Of a DNA stretch of 64,000 nucleotides, positions 1-8,482 are shown in pieces. Numbering within the stretch: the first letter of the stretch is position 1; every line of letters begins with the position of its first letter. The translations under genes and the position numbers were made by a program. The DNA comes from Puniceicoccaceae bacterium Marseille-Q1082. Lineage in GTDB: Bacteria > Verrucomicrobiota > Verrucomicrobiia > Opitutales > Intestinicryptomonadaceae. The stretch covers positions 1,078,508 through 1,142,507 of the forward strand of contig CAJGBI010000001.1 of assembly GCA_904424815.1 (NCBI GenBank), in the 5' to 3' direction. A model generated the notes under the pieces. It did no database searches, was not told where the DNA came from, and worked only from the letters and a program-made list of their open reading frames with translations.

Positions 1-141
1 ACTGGGTCGAACGTTCCGGGGTAGACCGCTATTTTTTTATTTTTTTGCATTTTTCTATTGTAATATCCGTGTGGGGCGGGCGAAAAATGCCCAATCGAAA
101 AGTCTTGTTAAAAGAGAAATAGTGGCAATACTTTTTTGGCA

Positions 142-726
142 ATGAACACTCCCAATTTTTTGACGACCCTGCGCGTGTTGCTCGCATTCTTGACGGCGGT
201 TCTGCTCTGCGCGCCGTTCAGGTTCGCCGCAACCGCGGCGTTTATCGTCTACTGCGCCGCGGGCGCGACCGACTGGTTTGACGGCTATTTGGCGCGCCGC
301 CGGAATATCGTGACGACTTTTGGGAAATTCATGGACGCGCTCAGCGACAAAATCATGGTCTCAACCGCATTCCTGACGCTCTTTGCGCTCGGAATGTTCG
401 GCGGGTGGACGGGGCTCGCGCTCTTCTGCGCGGTAATTTCAATGTCGAGGGAATTTTTTGTAAGCGGCGTAAGAATGCTTGCCGCAAGCAAGGGCATAGT
501 GCTCGCCGCCGAAAGGATGGGCAAATACAAGGCGGGGTTTCAGATGTATTCGCTCGGGGCGGTCATCTGCGCAAGGGCGCTCGACGCCGATTTTTCGGCG
601 GGCGATTCAATCCTGCGCGGGGTAGTGTTTTTCTCGGCGATGGCAACCCTTGCCCTCTCCACAATTCTCTCCGTATGGTCGGGCGCAATGTACGGCTCGA
701 GGTATTCATACCTGTTGAAAGAATAG
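142..726 (+). CDS. pgsA: CDP-diacylglycerol-glycerol-3-phosphate 3-phosphatidyltransferase
   Basis: Integral membrane enzyme that makes phosphatidylglycerol phosphate from CDP-diacylglycerol and glycerol-3-phosphate, the committed step to phosphatidylglycerol. The CDP-alcohol phosphotransferase signature D-x2-D-G-x2-A-R-x8-G-x3-D-x3-D is complete (about residues 44-69, beginning DWFDGYLAR). About 194 residues, normal for the family, with several hydrophobic helices. I chose the ATG at 142; an in-frame TTG lies two codons upstream at 136. No clear Shine-Dalgarno is visible. pgpA follows 37 bp downstream and encodes the next step, so the pair is likely co-transcribed. Confidence 0.93.
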   Translation: MNTPNFLTTLRVLLAFLTAVLLCAPFRFAATAAFIVYCAAGATDWFDGYLARRRNIVTTFGKFMDALSDKIMVSTAFLTLFALGMFGGWTGLALFCAVISMSREFFVSGVRMLAASKGIVLAAERMGKYKAGFQMYSLGAVICARALDADFSAGDSILRGVVFFSAMATLALSTILSVWSGAMYGSRYSYLLKE

Positions 727-763
727 CTTTTCAAAAACTGGCAATTCCGCGAAAGGCAAGACT

Positions 764-1279
764 ATGTATTCCGCAAGAAGAAGGCTCTATCCGTGGGCGG
801 CGGCTCTGCCCAAAAAATTCGCGACGTCCTGTTCGACGCTCTGGGGGCTCGGCTCCCTCAACGCGCCCGGGACGTGGGGGAGCGCGGCGGGCGTGGTGTT
901 TTACGCGGCTCTCTTCGCGGGAATGGGGCTTGGCAGATACATTGTGTTCTCCGTTCTGCTGGCATACATAAGCGTAGGCATATGCGACTGCGCGGAGCGC
1001 TTTCTCAAAATGCGCGACCCTGGCTGCATAGTTCTCGACGAATTTTGCGCCATACCGTTTTGCTTTCTGCCTGTATTCCATTCGGAGTACAGCGCTTGGG
1101 GAATACTTCTGGGATTTGCGCTATTCAGATTTTTTGACATATCAAAGCCGCTTTTCATAAACAAAATGCAGGATTTTGAGGGCGGGCTCGGCTGCGTCGC
1201 CGACGACATTGCGGCAGCTCTCGTATCGTGCGCGTGCCTGAACCTGGCAGGGTTGGCGTTGCCGGTGGTGTTCGCTTAG
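764..1279 (+). CDS. pgpA: Phosphatidylglycerophosphatase A
   Basis: Membrane phosphatase that removes the phosphate from phosphatidylglycerol phosphate, the product of the preceding gene. At 171 residues it is the usual PgpA length. Family hallmarks visible are the N-terminal GLGSLNAPGTWGS segment, the acidic LDEF stretch and the C-terminal FRFFDISKP...GGLGCVADD block. Several hydrophobic segments lie between them. It is on the same strand as pgsA and convergent with the thioesterase gene. Confidence 0.9.
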   Translation: MYSARRRLYPWAAALPKKFATSCSTLWGLGSLNAPGTWGSAAGVVFYAALFAGMGLGRYIVFSVLLAYISVGICDCAERFLKMRDPGCIVLDEFCAIPFCFLPVFHSEYSAWGILLGFALFRFFDISKPLFINKMQDFEGGLGCVADDIAAALVSCACLNLAGLALPVVFA

Positions 1280-1333
1280 GCCGCCGTCTCCGGACGCCGC
1301 AAACCGCGGACATCGGAATAAGGCAAAATTTCG

Positions 1334-2074
1334 TCAGCCGCGCGGTTCCCAAAGGGTCGCTACGGACGCCGCCGGTCGCCCCCCGACCGACAGCTCGTGC
1401 AGGGCGCAATTTCCCGAAGCGCGCGCGGAAGACTCGACGGTTTCCCCGAGGCGCGCCTCGCGCCTGAATTTTATGGCATAGCCCGCCAGCCTCCGCCGTG
1501 CGATAAATTCGTCCGGCAACGCCTCTATAGCGCGCGGAAGATATTTTACGTTCGTCAGGTGCGAATTGAAGTCGATGTCGTCCGCGCGGACTTTTCGCGA
1601 CACGGGCGGGTATGGAGCGGAAGGAATTTTTCCGCAAACGTCGAATATCCCATCGAATCCGCCGAGGGCGCAGCGGGGGTCGGCTTCAAATGCGGATAGG
1701 AATTCGGCAATTTTCAACGGCTTCCTGTCCTCTATCTCGGCGGCGATGTAGGACGCCTCTCCGAGCGCAAAAGCGCGGCCGTCCTCGCCAGCCATTTCGA
1801 AATCCGCATACATGCGCGCCGCGCTCCCGCCGCGAATCCAGACGCTGACATAAACGGGCTCGCGCCAAAACGGCATTGGCGCGGAAAACCTCGCCTCAAT
1901 CCCTCCCATGAGCCACGTCAGGCCGCGGCGCGCCATGTCGTATCCGGCAAAGCCTTTGGAGGCAAAATACTCCGCCGCGCACTCTTGGAAAAAGTACGCC
2001 GCTCCCGACTCTTTAAGCCTGTAATCCTCCCCTATTTCGGAACTCCGAACCCCGTAGCGAGCATTGAATGACAT
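1334..2074 (-). CDS. Acyl-ACP thioesterase (FatA/FatB-like double hotdog)
   Basis: Predicted to release fatty acids from acyl-carrier protein. The 246 residues form two hotdog-like halves. The second half carries DFNSHLTNVKY (about residues 168-178), matching the conserved N-x-H-x2-N-x2-Y/F region that includes catalytic Asn and His in bacterial and plant acyl-ACP thioesterases. The first half contains WLMGGIEARF and a WREP segment, also typical. The substrate chain length cannot be read from the sequence. A 4-hydroxybenzoyl-CoA-type thioesterase is a less likely alternative. Confidence 0.82.
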   Translation of the reverse strand: MSFNARYGVRSSEIGEDYRLKESGAAYFFQECAAEYFASKGFAGYDMARRGLTWLMGGIEARFSAPMPFWREPVYVSVWIRGGSAARMYADFEMAGEDGRAFALGEASYIAAEIEDRKPLKIAEFLSAFEADPRCALGGFDGIFDVCGKIPSAPYPPVSRKVRADDIDFNSHLTNVKYLPRAIEALPDEFIARRRLAGYAIKFRREARLGETVESSARASGNCALHELSVGGRPAASVATLWEPRG

Positions 2075-2202
2075 GCTGAAAATATGCGCGCGCGGAGGGA
2101 AATCTTCAACAAATTTCGGGATCGGAGCGGAAATTTCTTGAAAAAAAACTTGCCAATCCGCCTCCTGAAAGTAAAGTGACGATTTTATTATTTAATTTAG
2201 AC

Positions 2203-2274
2203 GGACCGATAGCTCAACGGTAGAGCAGTTGCCTTTTAAGCAATTGGTTCGGGGTTCGAATCCCCGTCGGTCTA
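2203..2274 (+). tRNA. tRNA-Lys(TTT)
   Basis: A complete cloverleaf is visible. The acceptor stem is GGACCGA (2203-2209) with TCGGTCT (2267-2273), ending in a G-U pair. The D stem is GCTC/GAGC and the anticodon stem GTTGC/GCAAT. The anticodon loop CTTTTAA gives anticodon TTT, and the T arm is CGGGG-TTCGAAT-CCCCG. The discriminator base is A2274 and CCA is not encoded. A strong hairpin terminator follows. Confidence 0.96.
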
Positions 2275-2282
2275 TCGCTTTC

Positions 2283-2316
2283 AAATAAAGGCTTCCCGCT
2301 TGGGAAGCCTTTATTT
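2283..2316 (+). terminator. Terminator after tRNA-Lys
   Basis: Perfect 15-bp inverted repeat (2283-2297 with 2302-2316, core GGCTTCCC/GGGAAGCC) around a 4-nt loop. A-rich and T-rich flanks let it act in either direction. It ends the tRNA transcript just before the insertion sequence. Confidence 0.85.
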
Positions 2317-2386
2317 ATGCGGGATTGCGGCGCACCCCTTCGTAAACTTTCGCAAATATAAATAAATATATTTGTTTATTTTTATT

Positions 2387-3685
2387 GGGTCAACACCAAA
2401 GGTTGTGGAATAGGTTGATTTTTTAGATTTGCCTTTCATAGATTCACCCCGCATTCCACGAGGACTCTCAGTCTGTAATTTTCAAAGTTTCTGTATCCGT
2501 AGGCTCTGCGTTGTATCAACTTCATCTTGCGGTGGAAGCCTTCCGTTATTCCGTTATTTTTTGTAAATCTCCACATTCTTATTATCGGCGCAAACCATTC
2601 GCTTATCGTTTCCGCAAGCTTCCCAAACTCTGTCGGCGCTTCGTATTTCATTATCTTCATCATTTCCTTTAACTTTCTTATGTTATCCCTGCATTGCTTT
2701 GCCGTCTGACTCTTTTTATTCAATAGTCCGCATAATCGCTCCTTAAATTCGTACGCAAGCTCTATTGCCGGATTTCCCCTAAAAAAGCTTTTAAGCCGCT
2801 CCATCTCTTGCGCTTTTAGCCTCTCTCTCCTTTTCCGCAAAGGATAAGTAATCTTTCTCTTCCACTTTACTTCTTCCTGCGCACTCTTGCAAAATTCCAT
2901 AAAGTGGTTGAGCACTAATCGTATCACATGAAACCTATCCGCTACTATCTTCGCCCTCGGAAAACATCTCCTTACGATACTTCGATATCCGCTCGATAAA
3001 TCCATGCACACTACCTTCACATTTTCCCTGCCTTTGTATGACATTAGCGCGCCTGCTATATCGCTATGTCTCTTCCCTTTAATAACATCGTATACCCTGT
3101 GGTGCGATAAGTCGGCTATTGTCGTCGCAAACTTGTAACCCTTGTGGATTGTGTGTTCGTCTATCCCTATAATTTCAGGACAAGGATAGTTGATTTGCTC
3201 TTTGAGCTTTTGCTCGTACCTACTGTGGATTGCCCGCTCAACCGTGCTTGCAGATATGCGGTAAATCCGAGCAATAGCCTTATTGCAAACGTTCCGAGCG
3301 TATTCACTTACGAGCCTGTTTTTGAACCTCTCCGAGTGACGAGCGTAAGGCCTTACTCCCTCAAGCCTTTCGCGAAAGACCCGCCCGCAATCGAGACACT
3401 TGTAACGCTTGCATTTTACCTTGAGATGATAAATAGCTCCGTTTTCAGAGACGTGCTTAATATAACGCCGGTAGGAATCGTAATGTATCAAACGATGCGA
3501 CCCGCATAAGCAGTCGGGTATACCCGACTGCTTATGCTCAACTTCCGCAAGCGAAAAGTCTTGACCAACTCTTACTGTCCTGAGTATCTTGTAACCCTTG
3601 ATTAACACATTGGGCATTGTAGAACATTTTTTATTCTCTTTGCCCTCTTTTTTTTCCACCATTCCACAATCTTTGACGTAGAGCG
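2387..3685. mobile_element. ISL3-family insertion sequence
   Basis: About 1.3 kb element with one transposase gene and imperfect terminal inverted repeats. The left end reads inward GGGTCAACACC...TTGTGGAAT (2387-2411). The reverse complement of 3661-3685 matches it at 19 of 25 positions, with the inner TTGTGGAAT identical. No convincing 8-bp target duplication is seen at these boundaries. The element is visibly more AT-rich than neighbouring genes, which suggests acquisition by transfer. It lies between tRNA-Lys and the accessory island. Confidence 0.85.
2436..3662 (-). CDS. ISL3-family transposase
   Basis: Full-length 408-residue DDE transposase. The N-terminal zinc-binding region shows CLCGSH and CKRYKCLDCGRVF (about residues 51-98). 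An HTH-like segment (IARIYRISASTVERAI) follows. Candidate catalytic acidic residues are the Asp in GIDEHTIHKG, the Asp in KIVADRFHVI and the Glu in NNGITEGFHRKMK; all match ISL3 transposases. The frame is intact, so the element may still be active. The gene fills nearly the whole element, and the terminal repeats begin 0-25 bp outside it. Confidence 0.93.
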   Translation of the reverse strand: MVEKKEGKENKKCSTMPNVLIKGYKILRTVRVGQDFSLAEVEHKQSGIPDCLCGSHRLIHYDSYRRYIKHVSENGAIYHLKVKCKRYKCLDCGRVFRERLEGVRPYARHSERFKNRLVSEYARNVCNKAIARIYRISASTVERAIHSRYEQKLKEQINYPCPEIIGIDEHTIHKGYKFATTIADLSHHRVYDVIKGKRHSDIAGALMSYKGRENVKVVCMDLSSGYRSIVRRCFPRAKIVADRFHVIRLVLNHFMEFCKSAQEEVKWKRKITYPLRKRRERLKAQEMERLKSFFRGNPAIELAYEFKERLCGLLNKKSQTAKQCRDNIRKLKEMMKIMKYEAPTEFGKLAETISEWFAPIIRMWRFTKNNGITEGFHRKMKLIQRRAYGYRNFENYRLRVLVECGVNL

Positions 3686-3848
3686 CATTAATTTAACGGA
3701 AAAATTTTGCATACGCCTCAATTAACTGTTGAAGCGCTTTGCGGGATTTTTCATTTATGTAAGTTGCGGATACCGGAAATTGCGCGCCTCTAAAAAGATG
3801 CCGTCCACTTATTTTCAGGCGCTCGTTTTAACAGCGCAAAAAACGAAC

Positions 3849-4757
3849 TTACCCCGCCTTTCCCAGCGTCAATTTAAGCATTTCGAGAAAATTGCCCAAC
3901 ACCGGCGAGGGATTGTCCGCCTTCCATATCGCGGAGTTCGCCATTTTTAGCGGACATCCTTCAAGCCGCTTGAAAGTCAGCTCCGGATATCGGGCAAACG
4001 CGAACGATTCCGGAAGCAGGGTAATGTTGTCTGTATCGGAAAGAAAATTCAGCATGGTGTAAAGATTGTCCGCCTCCAATCTGACGCGGGGGACGAACCC
4101 CCCGAGGTTGACGCATATATTCTCGATCTCCCGCCTGAAAAAGGGGGAGGTTTTTCTCGTCGGCATCACAAACGTTTCATCGCGCAAATTCGACAGTTTC
4201 AGTCGCCGCTTGAAAGCCATAGCGTGCCTTTTGGACATCACGGCCACTATCGCGTCGCTCCACAGCTCCATGCTCTTTACGCCGTCCATGTTCGCGAACG
4301 GGGAAATTCTGACTATGCCGATGTCCGTCTCGCCCTCCTCCACCATTTTCAGCGCGCTTCCGGAAGCGGCCTCGTGGGTCTCCCAGCAGACATCCGGAAA
4401 CCTGTTCCCAAAATTCCGCAACAGCGCGGAAACTTTCGGGGAAGAGTAGAACGAGTGCACCGCGCAAATTGAAAACCTCCCCGTCTCACCCCTGTCGGCG
4501 CGCGCGGCGGCGAGCTTCACCGACTCCGCGTCGCGCAGCAGCCTTTTGGCGCCATCGAGAAAAACCCCGCCCGCCGTTGTTAGCGTTATGTTCCACTTGT
4601 TTTCCCGCCTGAGCAGGCGGTATCCGAGCTCGCGCTCCAAGTTCTTAATCTGGACGCTCAGGGCGGACTGGGCTATGCCGAGCTCCCCCGCCGTCTTTGC
4701 AAAGTGAAGATTCTCCGCAAGGGCGATAAAATACCTTATTTGCCGAAATTCCATCAA
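3849..4757 (-). CDS. LysR-family transcriptional regulator (divergent from efflux operon)
   Basis: 302 residues. The N-terminal winged HTH is typical of LysR (EFRQIRYFIALAENLHFAKTAGELGIAQSALS, split here as seen across residues 3-35, then LERELGYRLL). A periplasmic-binding-protein-like effector domain follows. It is transcribed away from the HlyD/MFS operon with 89 bp between the two starts. That gap holds an imperfect 24-bp palindrome. By analogy with LysR pairs elsewhere it probably controls the divergent pump-hydrolase operon. The ligand is unknown. The product opens with two Met codons, and either could be the start. Confidence 0.9.
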   Translation of the reverse strand: MMEFRQIRYFIALAENLHFAKTAGELGIAQSALSVQIKNLERELGYRLLRRENKWNITLTTAGGVFLDGAKRLLRDAESVKLAAARADRGETGRFSICAVHSFYSSPKVSALLRNFGNRFPDVCWETHEAASGSALKMVEEGETDIGIVRISPFANMDGVKSMELWSDAIVAVMSKRHAMAFKRRLKLSNLRDETFVMPTRKTSPFFRREIENICVNLGGFVPRVRLEADNLYTMLNFLSDTDNITLLPESFAFARYPELTFKRLEGCPLKMANSAIWKADNPSPVLGNFLEMLKLTLGKAG

Positions 4758-4767
4758 TCTGTTTTTT

Positions 4768-4791
4768 ATATTAAATTTGCAATTTTGATAT
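4768..4791. promoter_or_regulatory. Candidate LysR operator palindrome
   Basis: Imperfect 24-bp palindrome beginning ATATTAAATT and ending TTTTGATAT, with 10 of 12 base pairs symmetrical. It sits midway between the divergent LysR gene and the HlyD gene. A possible promoter for the rightward operon follows, with TTGATT at 4793-4798 and the -10-like TAAAAT at 4816-4821. Operator function is inferred from position and symmetry only. Confidence 0.5.
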
Positions 4792-4846
4792 ATTGATTTA
4801 CTAAAAACGCCGCGATAAAATCAAGGTCTTTTTCAACTGCACACCC

Positions 4847-5914
4847 ATGGAAAACGACAAATACATGAAAAGGGCCATTCCGTTTCTGATAAGGGTCAGG
4901 AATGTCTGCGTAAGCATTGCGTGCGCGGCTCTGCTGTTCGCCGGCCTCGCATGGGGCGCACACTTTTTTCTGCGGCACCTGAAATACGAAATCACCAACG
5001 ACGCCTATGTAGACCAGTACGTCGTGCCGCTGTCCGTGCGGGTGTCCGGCAACATAAAAGAAGTGAGGTTCCGCGAGCACCAGAAAGTAAAAAAGGGCGA
5101 TCTGCTTTTGACCATAGACGACAGGGAATTCAGAATGAGAGTCGCCGCGGCGAAAGCCGCGCTGGCGGACGCAATCGCAAACGCGGAAATGCTCGAATCG
5201 GACGTTGAAATCGCAAGGCACAACATAGAGGCGGCGTCCGCCGCCGTAGAGGAGGCGAAGATGCGGCACATACACCTCGGCGGCGACGCCAAAAGGTTCA
5301 GGGAGCTGATAAAGAGCAACGCCGTTTCGGAAAGCGCAAAGGAGGGCGCGGAGAGCGACTTCGCCGCAAACGCCGCGCGCATAAGGGCGCTCGAAGCCCA
5401 GAAAAAGACGTACGCCGCCCAGCTCGACGCCCTCGGGGAAAGGCGCAAGAGCCTCGCCGCGGCGGTGGAGATGCGCAGGGCGGAACTCGGGCTCGCCGAA
5501 CTCGACTTGGAGTACACCCGGGTGCGCGCGCCGTACGACGGGGTCGTGGGAAGGCGCTCCGTTGAGCCCGGGGAGCTCGTGCAAAGCGGGCAGACTTTCG
5601 CGATGTTTTCGGACAGCAAGAACAAGTGGATCACCGCAAACTACAAGGAAACGCAGATATCGTCCATATACGTCGGTCAAAAAGTCGTAATCTTCGTGGA
5701 CGCCTTCCCCGATTGCGAGCTGAAAGGCGTCGTCAGGGCGATTTCCGCCGCGACTGGCTCAAAATATTCTCTCGTGCCGACGGACAATTCCGCCGGAAAC
5801 TTCGTAAAAATCCGCCAGCGCATTCCCGTAAGAATAGAGTTTGAGGGCGCGCCGGAGAAAATTCTCGACTCACTGAGGGCGGGAATGATGGCAGAGGCCT
5901 GCGCGGAGAAGTGA
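4847..5914 (+). CDS. HlyD/EmrA-family membrane fusion protein
   Basis: Periplasmic adaptor subunit of an MFS-driven tripartite pump. Its 355 residues show an N-terminal cytoplasmic tail, one membrane anchor (about residues 15-37), a lipoyl/barrel segment (VPLSVRVSGNIKEV...VKKGDLLLTIDDREF), a long Ala/Glu-rich coiled-coil hairpin and a second lipoyl half (APYDGVVGRRSVEPGELVQSGQ). This matches EmrA. The MFS gene starts 3 bp after its stop, so the two form an operon. Export of a toxic organic compound is likely; the substrate is unknown. No outer-membrane factor gene is nearby. Confidence 0.9.
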   Translation: MENDKYMKRAIPFLIRVRNVCVSIACAALLFAGLAWGAHFFLRHLKYEITNDAYVDQYVVPLSVRVSGNIKEVRFREHQKVKKGDLLLTIDDREFRMRVAAAKAALADAIANAEMLESDVEIARHNIEAASAAVEEAKMRHIHLGGDAKRFRELIKSNAVSESAKEGAESDFAANAARIRALEAQKKTYAAQLDALGERRKSLAAAVEMRRAELGLAELDLEYTRVRAPYDGVVGRRSVEPGELVQSGQTFAMFSDSKNKWITANYKETQISSIYVGQKVVIFVDAFPDCELKGVVRAISAATGSKYSLVPTDNSAGNFVKIRQRIPVRIEFEGAPEKILDSLRAGMMAEACAEK

Positions 5915-5917
5915 CGA

Positions 5918-8482
5918 ATGCCGGACGGCGCGCAATCCCCCTTCTACGACTGGGTGCCCGGCTGGCTGCAAATCTTTGTCGCCTTCGCGGTTCTGGTGTG
6001 CATAATGCTCCTGAACGGGTCGTACATAGGCAACGGGCTGAACATAAACTCCGACATGGGGCTCCAGACGGAGGACATCAGCCTTATATACTATTCGACT
6101 ACGATAGGAATGGGGGTGATTTATCCGCTGATAGGCATAGTGCGCTCCGGAATAAACTCCAAGAGCATTCTGCTTGCGGGGCTTTCCATACAGGCGCTTC
6201 TTTGCTGCGCCTGCGCGAGTTTGGAAAACACCGCCCTGCTGGTTATCGCAGGCTTTCTGATCGGCGTCCTGAAAGGGTTCGCGCTCGTCGAGGCTCTTAC
6301 GATACTAATGCCCGTATTTTCGAAAGGCAGGACGCTGGCGGAAATGTACTCCAAAGTTTTCCCGATAAACTTTTCACTGGGTCAGGCGGGAATTATGCTT
6401 ACGGCGGTGTTCGCGCAATTCTTCGAGTGGCAATACATATACTACGCGGAGACCTTCATGCTGCTTGTCGCAATCGCCTTCGTCCTCGTATGCCTCAGGC
6501 ACGTAAACGCGCCGTGGAAATTCTCGCTCCGCAATCTGGATCTGACCGGCGCCGCGTACGCCGCCGCCATTCTCTTTGCAGCGTCATATACCATGATCTA
6601 CGGGAGGGTCAGGGACTGGTTCCATTCGGAAGACATAAGGCTTTCGGCGGCTTCGATTCCCGTCTTGGCGGCGTTGTTTGCAATGTCGCACTGGCGGAGA
6701 AAAACCCCATATTTGGACTTCGGGCTGCTGCGGAACCGGAAAGTTCTGCTAGAACACGCATACATGGGGATATGCATGATGCTTGCGATGTCGAGCTACA
6801 CGGTTTCGTACTATGCCGACGCCGTGTTGCGCTACGACGGCATATATTCGAACAGCCTAAATATGATGCTGGTGCCAGGCTTCGCGCTCGCGGGGATAGC
6901 GTGCTTGCTGTGGAGCCGTTTCAGGCCGTTCAAGTTCCGGTATTTGGCCGCCGCCGCGATGCTCGCGCTCGCCGGATACCAAGCCATGATATATTTCCGG
7001 ATAAGAAGCGACCTCTCCTACGAATACCTGGTTTTCCCCGGAATGCTGCGCGGATTCGCGATGCTTACCGTGTTCATATCGTTTTCCGCCTACGGAATGG
7101 AAGAGGTTCCGAAACAGATAAGGCTGCACAACGCGTTTTTGTCCATAACGCTCAGATCGGTTTTGGCTACGCTCGCCGGAAACTGCCTGTTTTCAAACCT
7201 GCTCGAACGGCGCGCGTTTTACCATCTGTCCGCGCTCTCCGAAAGGCTGGAAATGTCCAATCCGCTCGCGGCGCAATACATGGATTCCGAAATCTCCTCA
7301 GCAGTGGCCGCCGGCAACGGCGCGTTTGAAGCGGCGCAGCTGGCAATGAACAGCGCATACCAGCGCGTCTACGCGGAAGCGGTGGTGTGCGCCGTAAAGG
7401 AAATAATGGGGTATGCGATGGCTGCGACGCTCGCCGTCGCCGCGGCGACTTTGCTGATAAATTTCGGGGCCGATTTTAAAAGGTCGCGGGCCGCGCGCAT
7501 TGCCGCGCGGGCGGCGGGCGGCGCAATCCCAAACGAGAAGGCAACGCATATGAAAAAGGTTAATTTTCCAAACAGAAATATAAATATAGCCGCCAACCTC
7601 TATCTTCCGGGCGATTTCGACCCTTCGCTAAAATATCCCGCGATAATAGTCGGGCATCCTGCGGGAGGGGTGAAGGAGCAGACGGCGGGGCTGTACGCCA
7701 AAAAGCTCGCCGAAAAGGGGTTCGCCGCGCTCGCGTTCGACGCTTCATACCAGGGCGAGAGCGGCGGGGAGCCGCGCGGGTTGGAAGACCCCGCGGTGAG
7801 GACGGAAGATTTCAGGTGCGCCGCAGATTTCCTCTCCACCCTTCCGTATATCGACGTTTCCGGAATCGGAGCGATGGGAATATGCGGTGGCGGCGGCTTC
7901 GCCGTTAGCGCCGCTGCGACAGACCACAGGATAAGGGCCGTCGCCGGCGTAAGCGCGGTAGACTTGGGCCGGCTGCGCCGCGAGGGGCTCAACGGGGTTC
8001 TCGCCCCGTCTCTGCAAGAGCGGCTCGACGCCGCCGCAAGACAGAGGATAAAAGAGGCAAACGGCGGCGGGATAAAATACGCCTCCTACGTCCCCGAATC
8101 GCTTGACGAAATCCCTGAAGGCGCGCCGGAAATGTACCGGGAAGGCTACGAATATTACCGCACGGAACGCGCCGCCCACCCGAACAGCACAAACAAGTAC
8201 ACTTTTACCAGCCTCGACAAGCTCGCCGCGTTCACGGCATTCGGCAACCTCGACCTCCTCGCGCCCCGCCCCCTCCTGATGATAGCGGGTTCCCGCGCGG
8301 ATTCGCTCTATTTCAGCAAAGACGCCGTCGAAATGGCGAAGGGGCCCAAAGAGCTTTTCATCGTCGAAGGTGCTTCGCACATTGACATGTACGACAAACC
8401 GCAATACGTCGACAAGGCCGTTGGAAAACTTGCGGATTTCTTCGGGAAATATTTGAGCGCCGAACGGAGGGATTTGAAATGA
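5918..8482 (+). CDS. EmrB-like MFS transporter fused to dienelactone-hydrolase-like enzyme
   Basis: One uninterrupted 854-codon frame. Residues 1 to about 530 are a multi-helix MFS transporter of the DHA2/EmrB type (LNGSYIGNGLNINSDMG near the start). Residues 545-854 are an alpha/beta hydrolase with nucleophile elbow MGICGGGG, an Asp in SRADSLYFS and a His in GASHIDMYD, as expected for a Cys-Asp-His dienelactone hydrolase. The hydrolase half is clearly paralogous to the genes at 21641 and 18788. An ATG at 7550 (residue 545), preceded by GAAGGC, has almost the same context as the start at 21641, so a separate hydrolase could also be made internally. The last bases overlap the next ATG (ATGA). 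Confidence 0.85.
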   Translation: MPDGAQSPFYDWVPGWLQIFVAFAVLVCIMLLNGSYIGNGLNINSDMGLQTEDISLIYYSTTIGMGVIYPLIGIVRSGINSKSILLAGLSIQALLCCACASLENTALLVIAGFLIGVLKGFALVEALTILMPVFSKGRTLAEMYSKVFPINFSLGQAGIMLTAVFAQFFEWQYIYYAETFMLLVAIAFVLVCLRHVNAPWKFSLRNLDLTGAAYAAAILFAASYTMIYGRVRDWFHSEDIRLSAASIPVLAALFAMSHWRRKTPYLDFGLLRNRKVLLEHAYMGICMMLAMSSYTVSYYADAVLRYDGIYSNSLNMMLVPGFALAGIACLLWSRFRPFKFRYLAAAAMLALAGYQAMIYFRIRSDLSYEYLVFPGMLRGFAMLTVFISFSAYGMEEVPKQIRLHNAFLSITLRSVLATLAGNCLFSNLLERRAFYHLSALSERLEMSNPLAAQYMDSEISSAVAAGNGAFEAAQLAMNSAYQRVYAEAVVCAVKEIMGYAMAATLAVAAATLLINFGADFKRSRAARIAARAAGGAIPNEKATHMKKVNFPNRNINIAANLYLPGDFDPSLKYPAIIVGHPAGGVKEQTAGLYAKKLAEKGFAALAFDASYQGESGGEPRGLEDPAVRTEDFRCAADFLSTLPYIDVSGIGAMGICGGGGFAVSAAATDHRIRAVAGVSAVDLGRLRREGLNGVLAPSLQERLDAAARQRIKEANGGGIKYASYVPESLDEIPEGAPEMYREGYEYYRTERAAHPNSTNKYTFTSLDKLAAFTAFGNLDLLAPRPLLMIAGSRADSLYFSKDAVEMAKGPKELFIVEGASHIDMYDKPQYVDKAVGKLADFFGKYLSAERRDLK

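Noticed and set aside
1-135. Tail of an upstream gene at the window start
   Set aside because: Frames ending at 24 or 113 exist but are too short to identify, so no gene is called.
2379-3693. 8-bp target duplication around the ISL3 element
   Set aside because: The flanks TTTTTATT and CATTAATT agree at only some positions, so no duplication is claimed.
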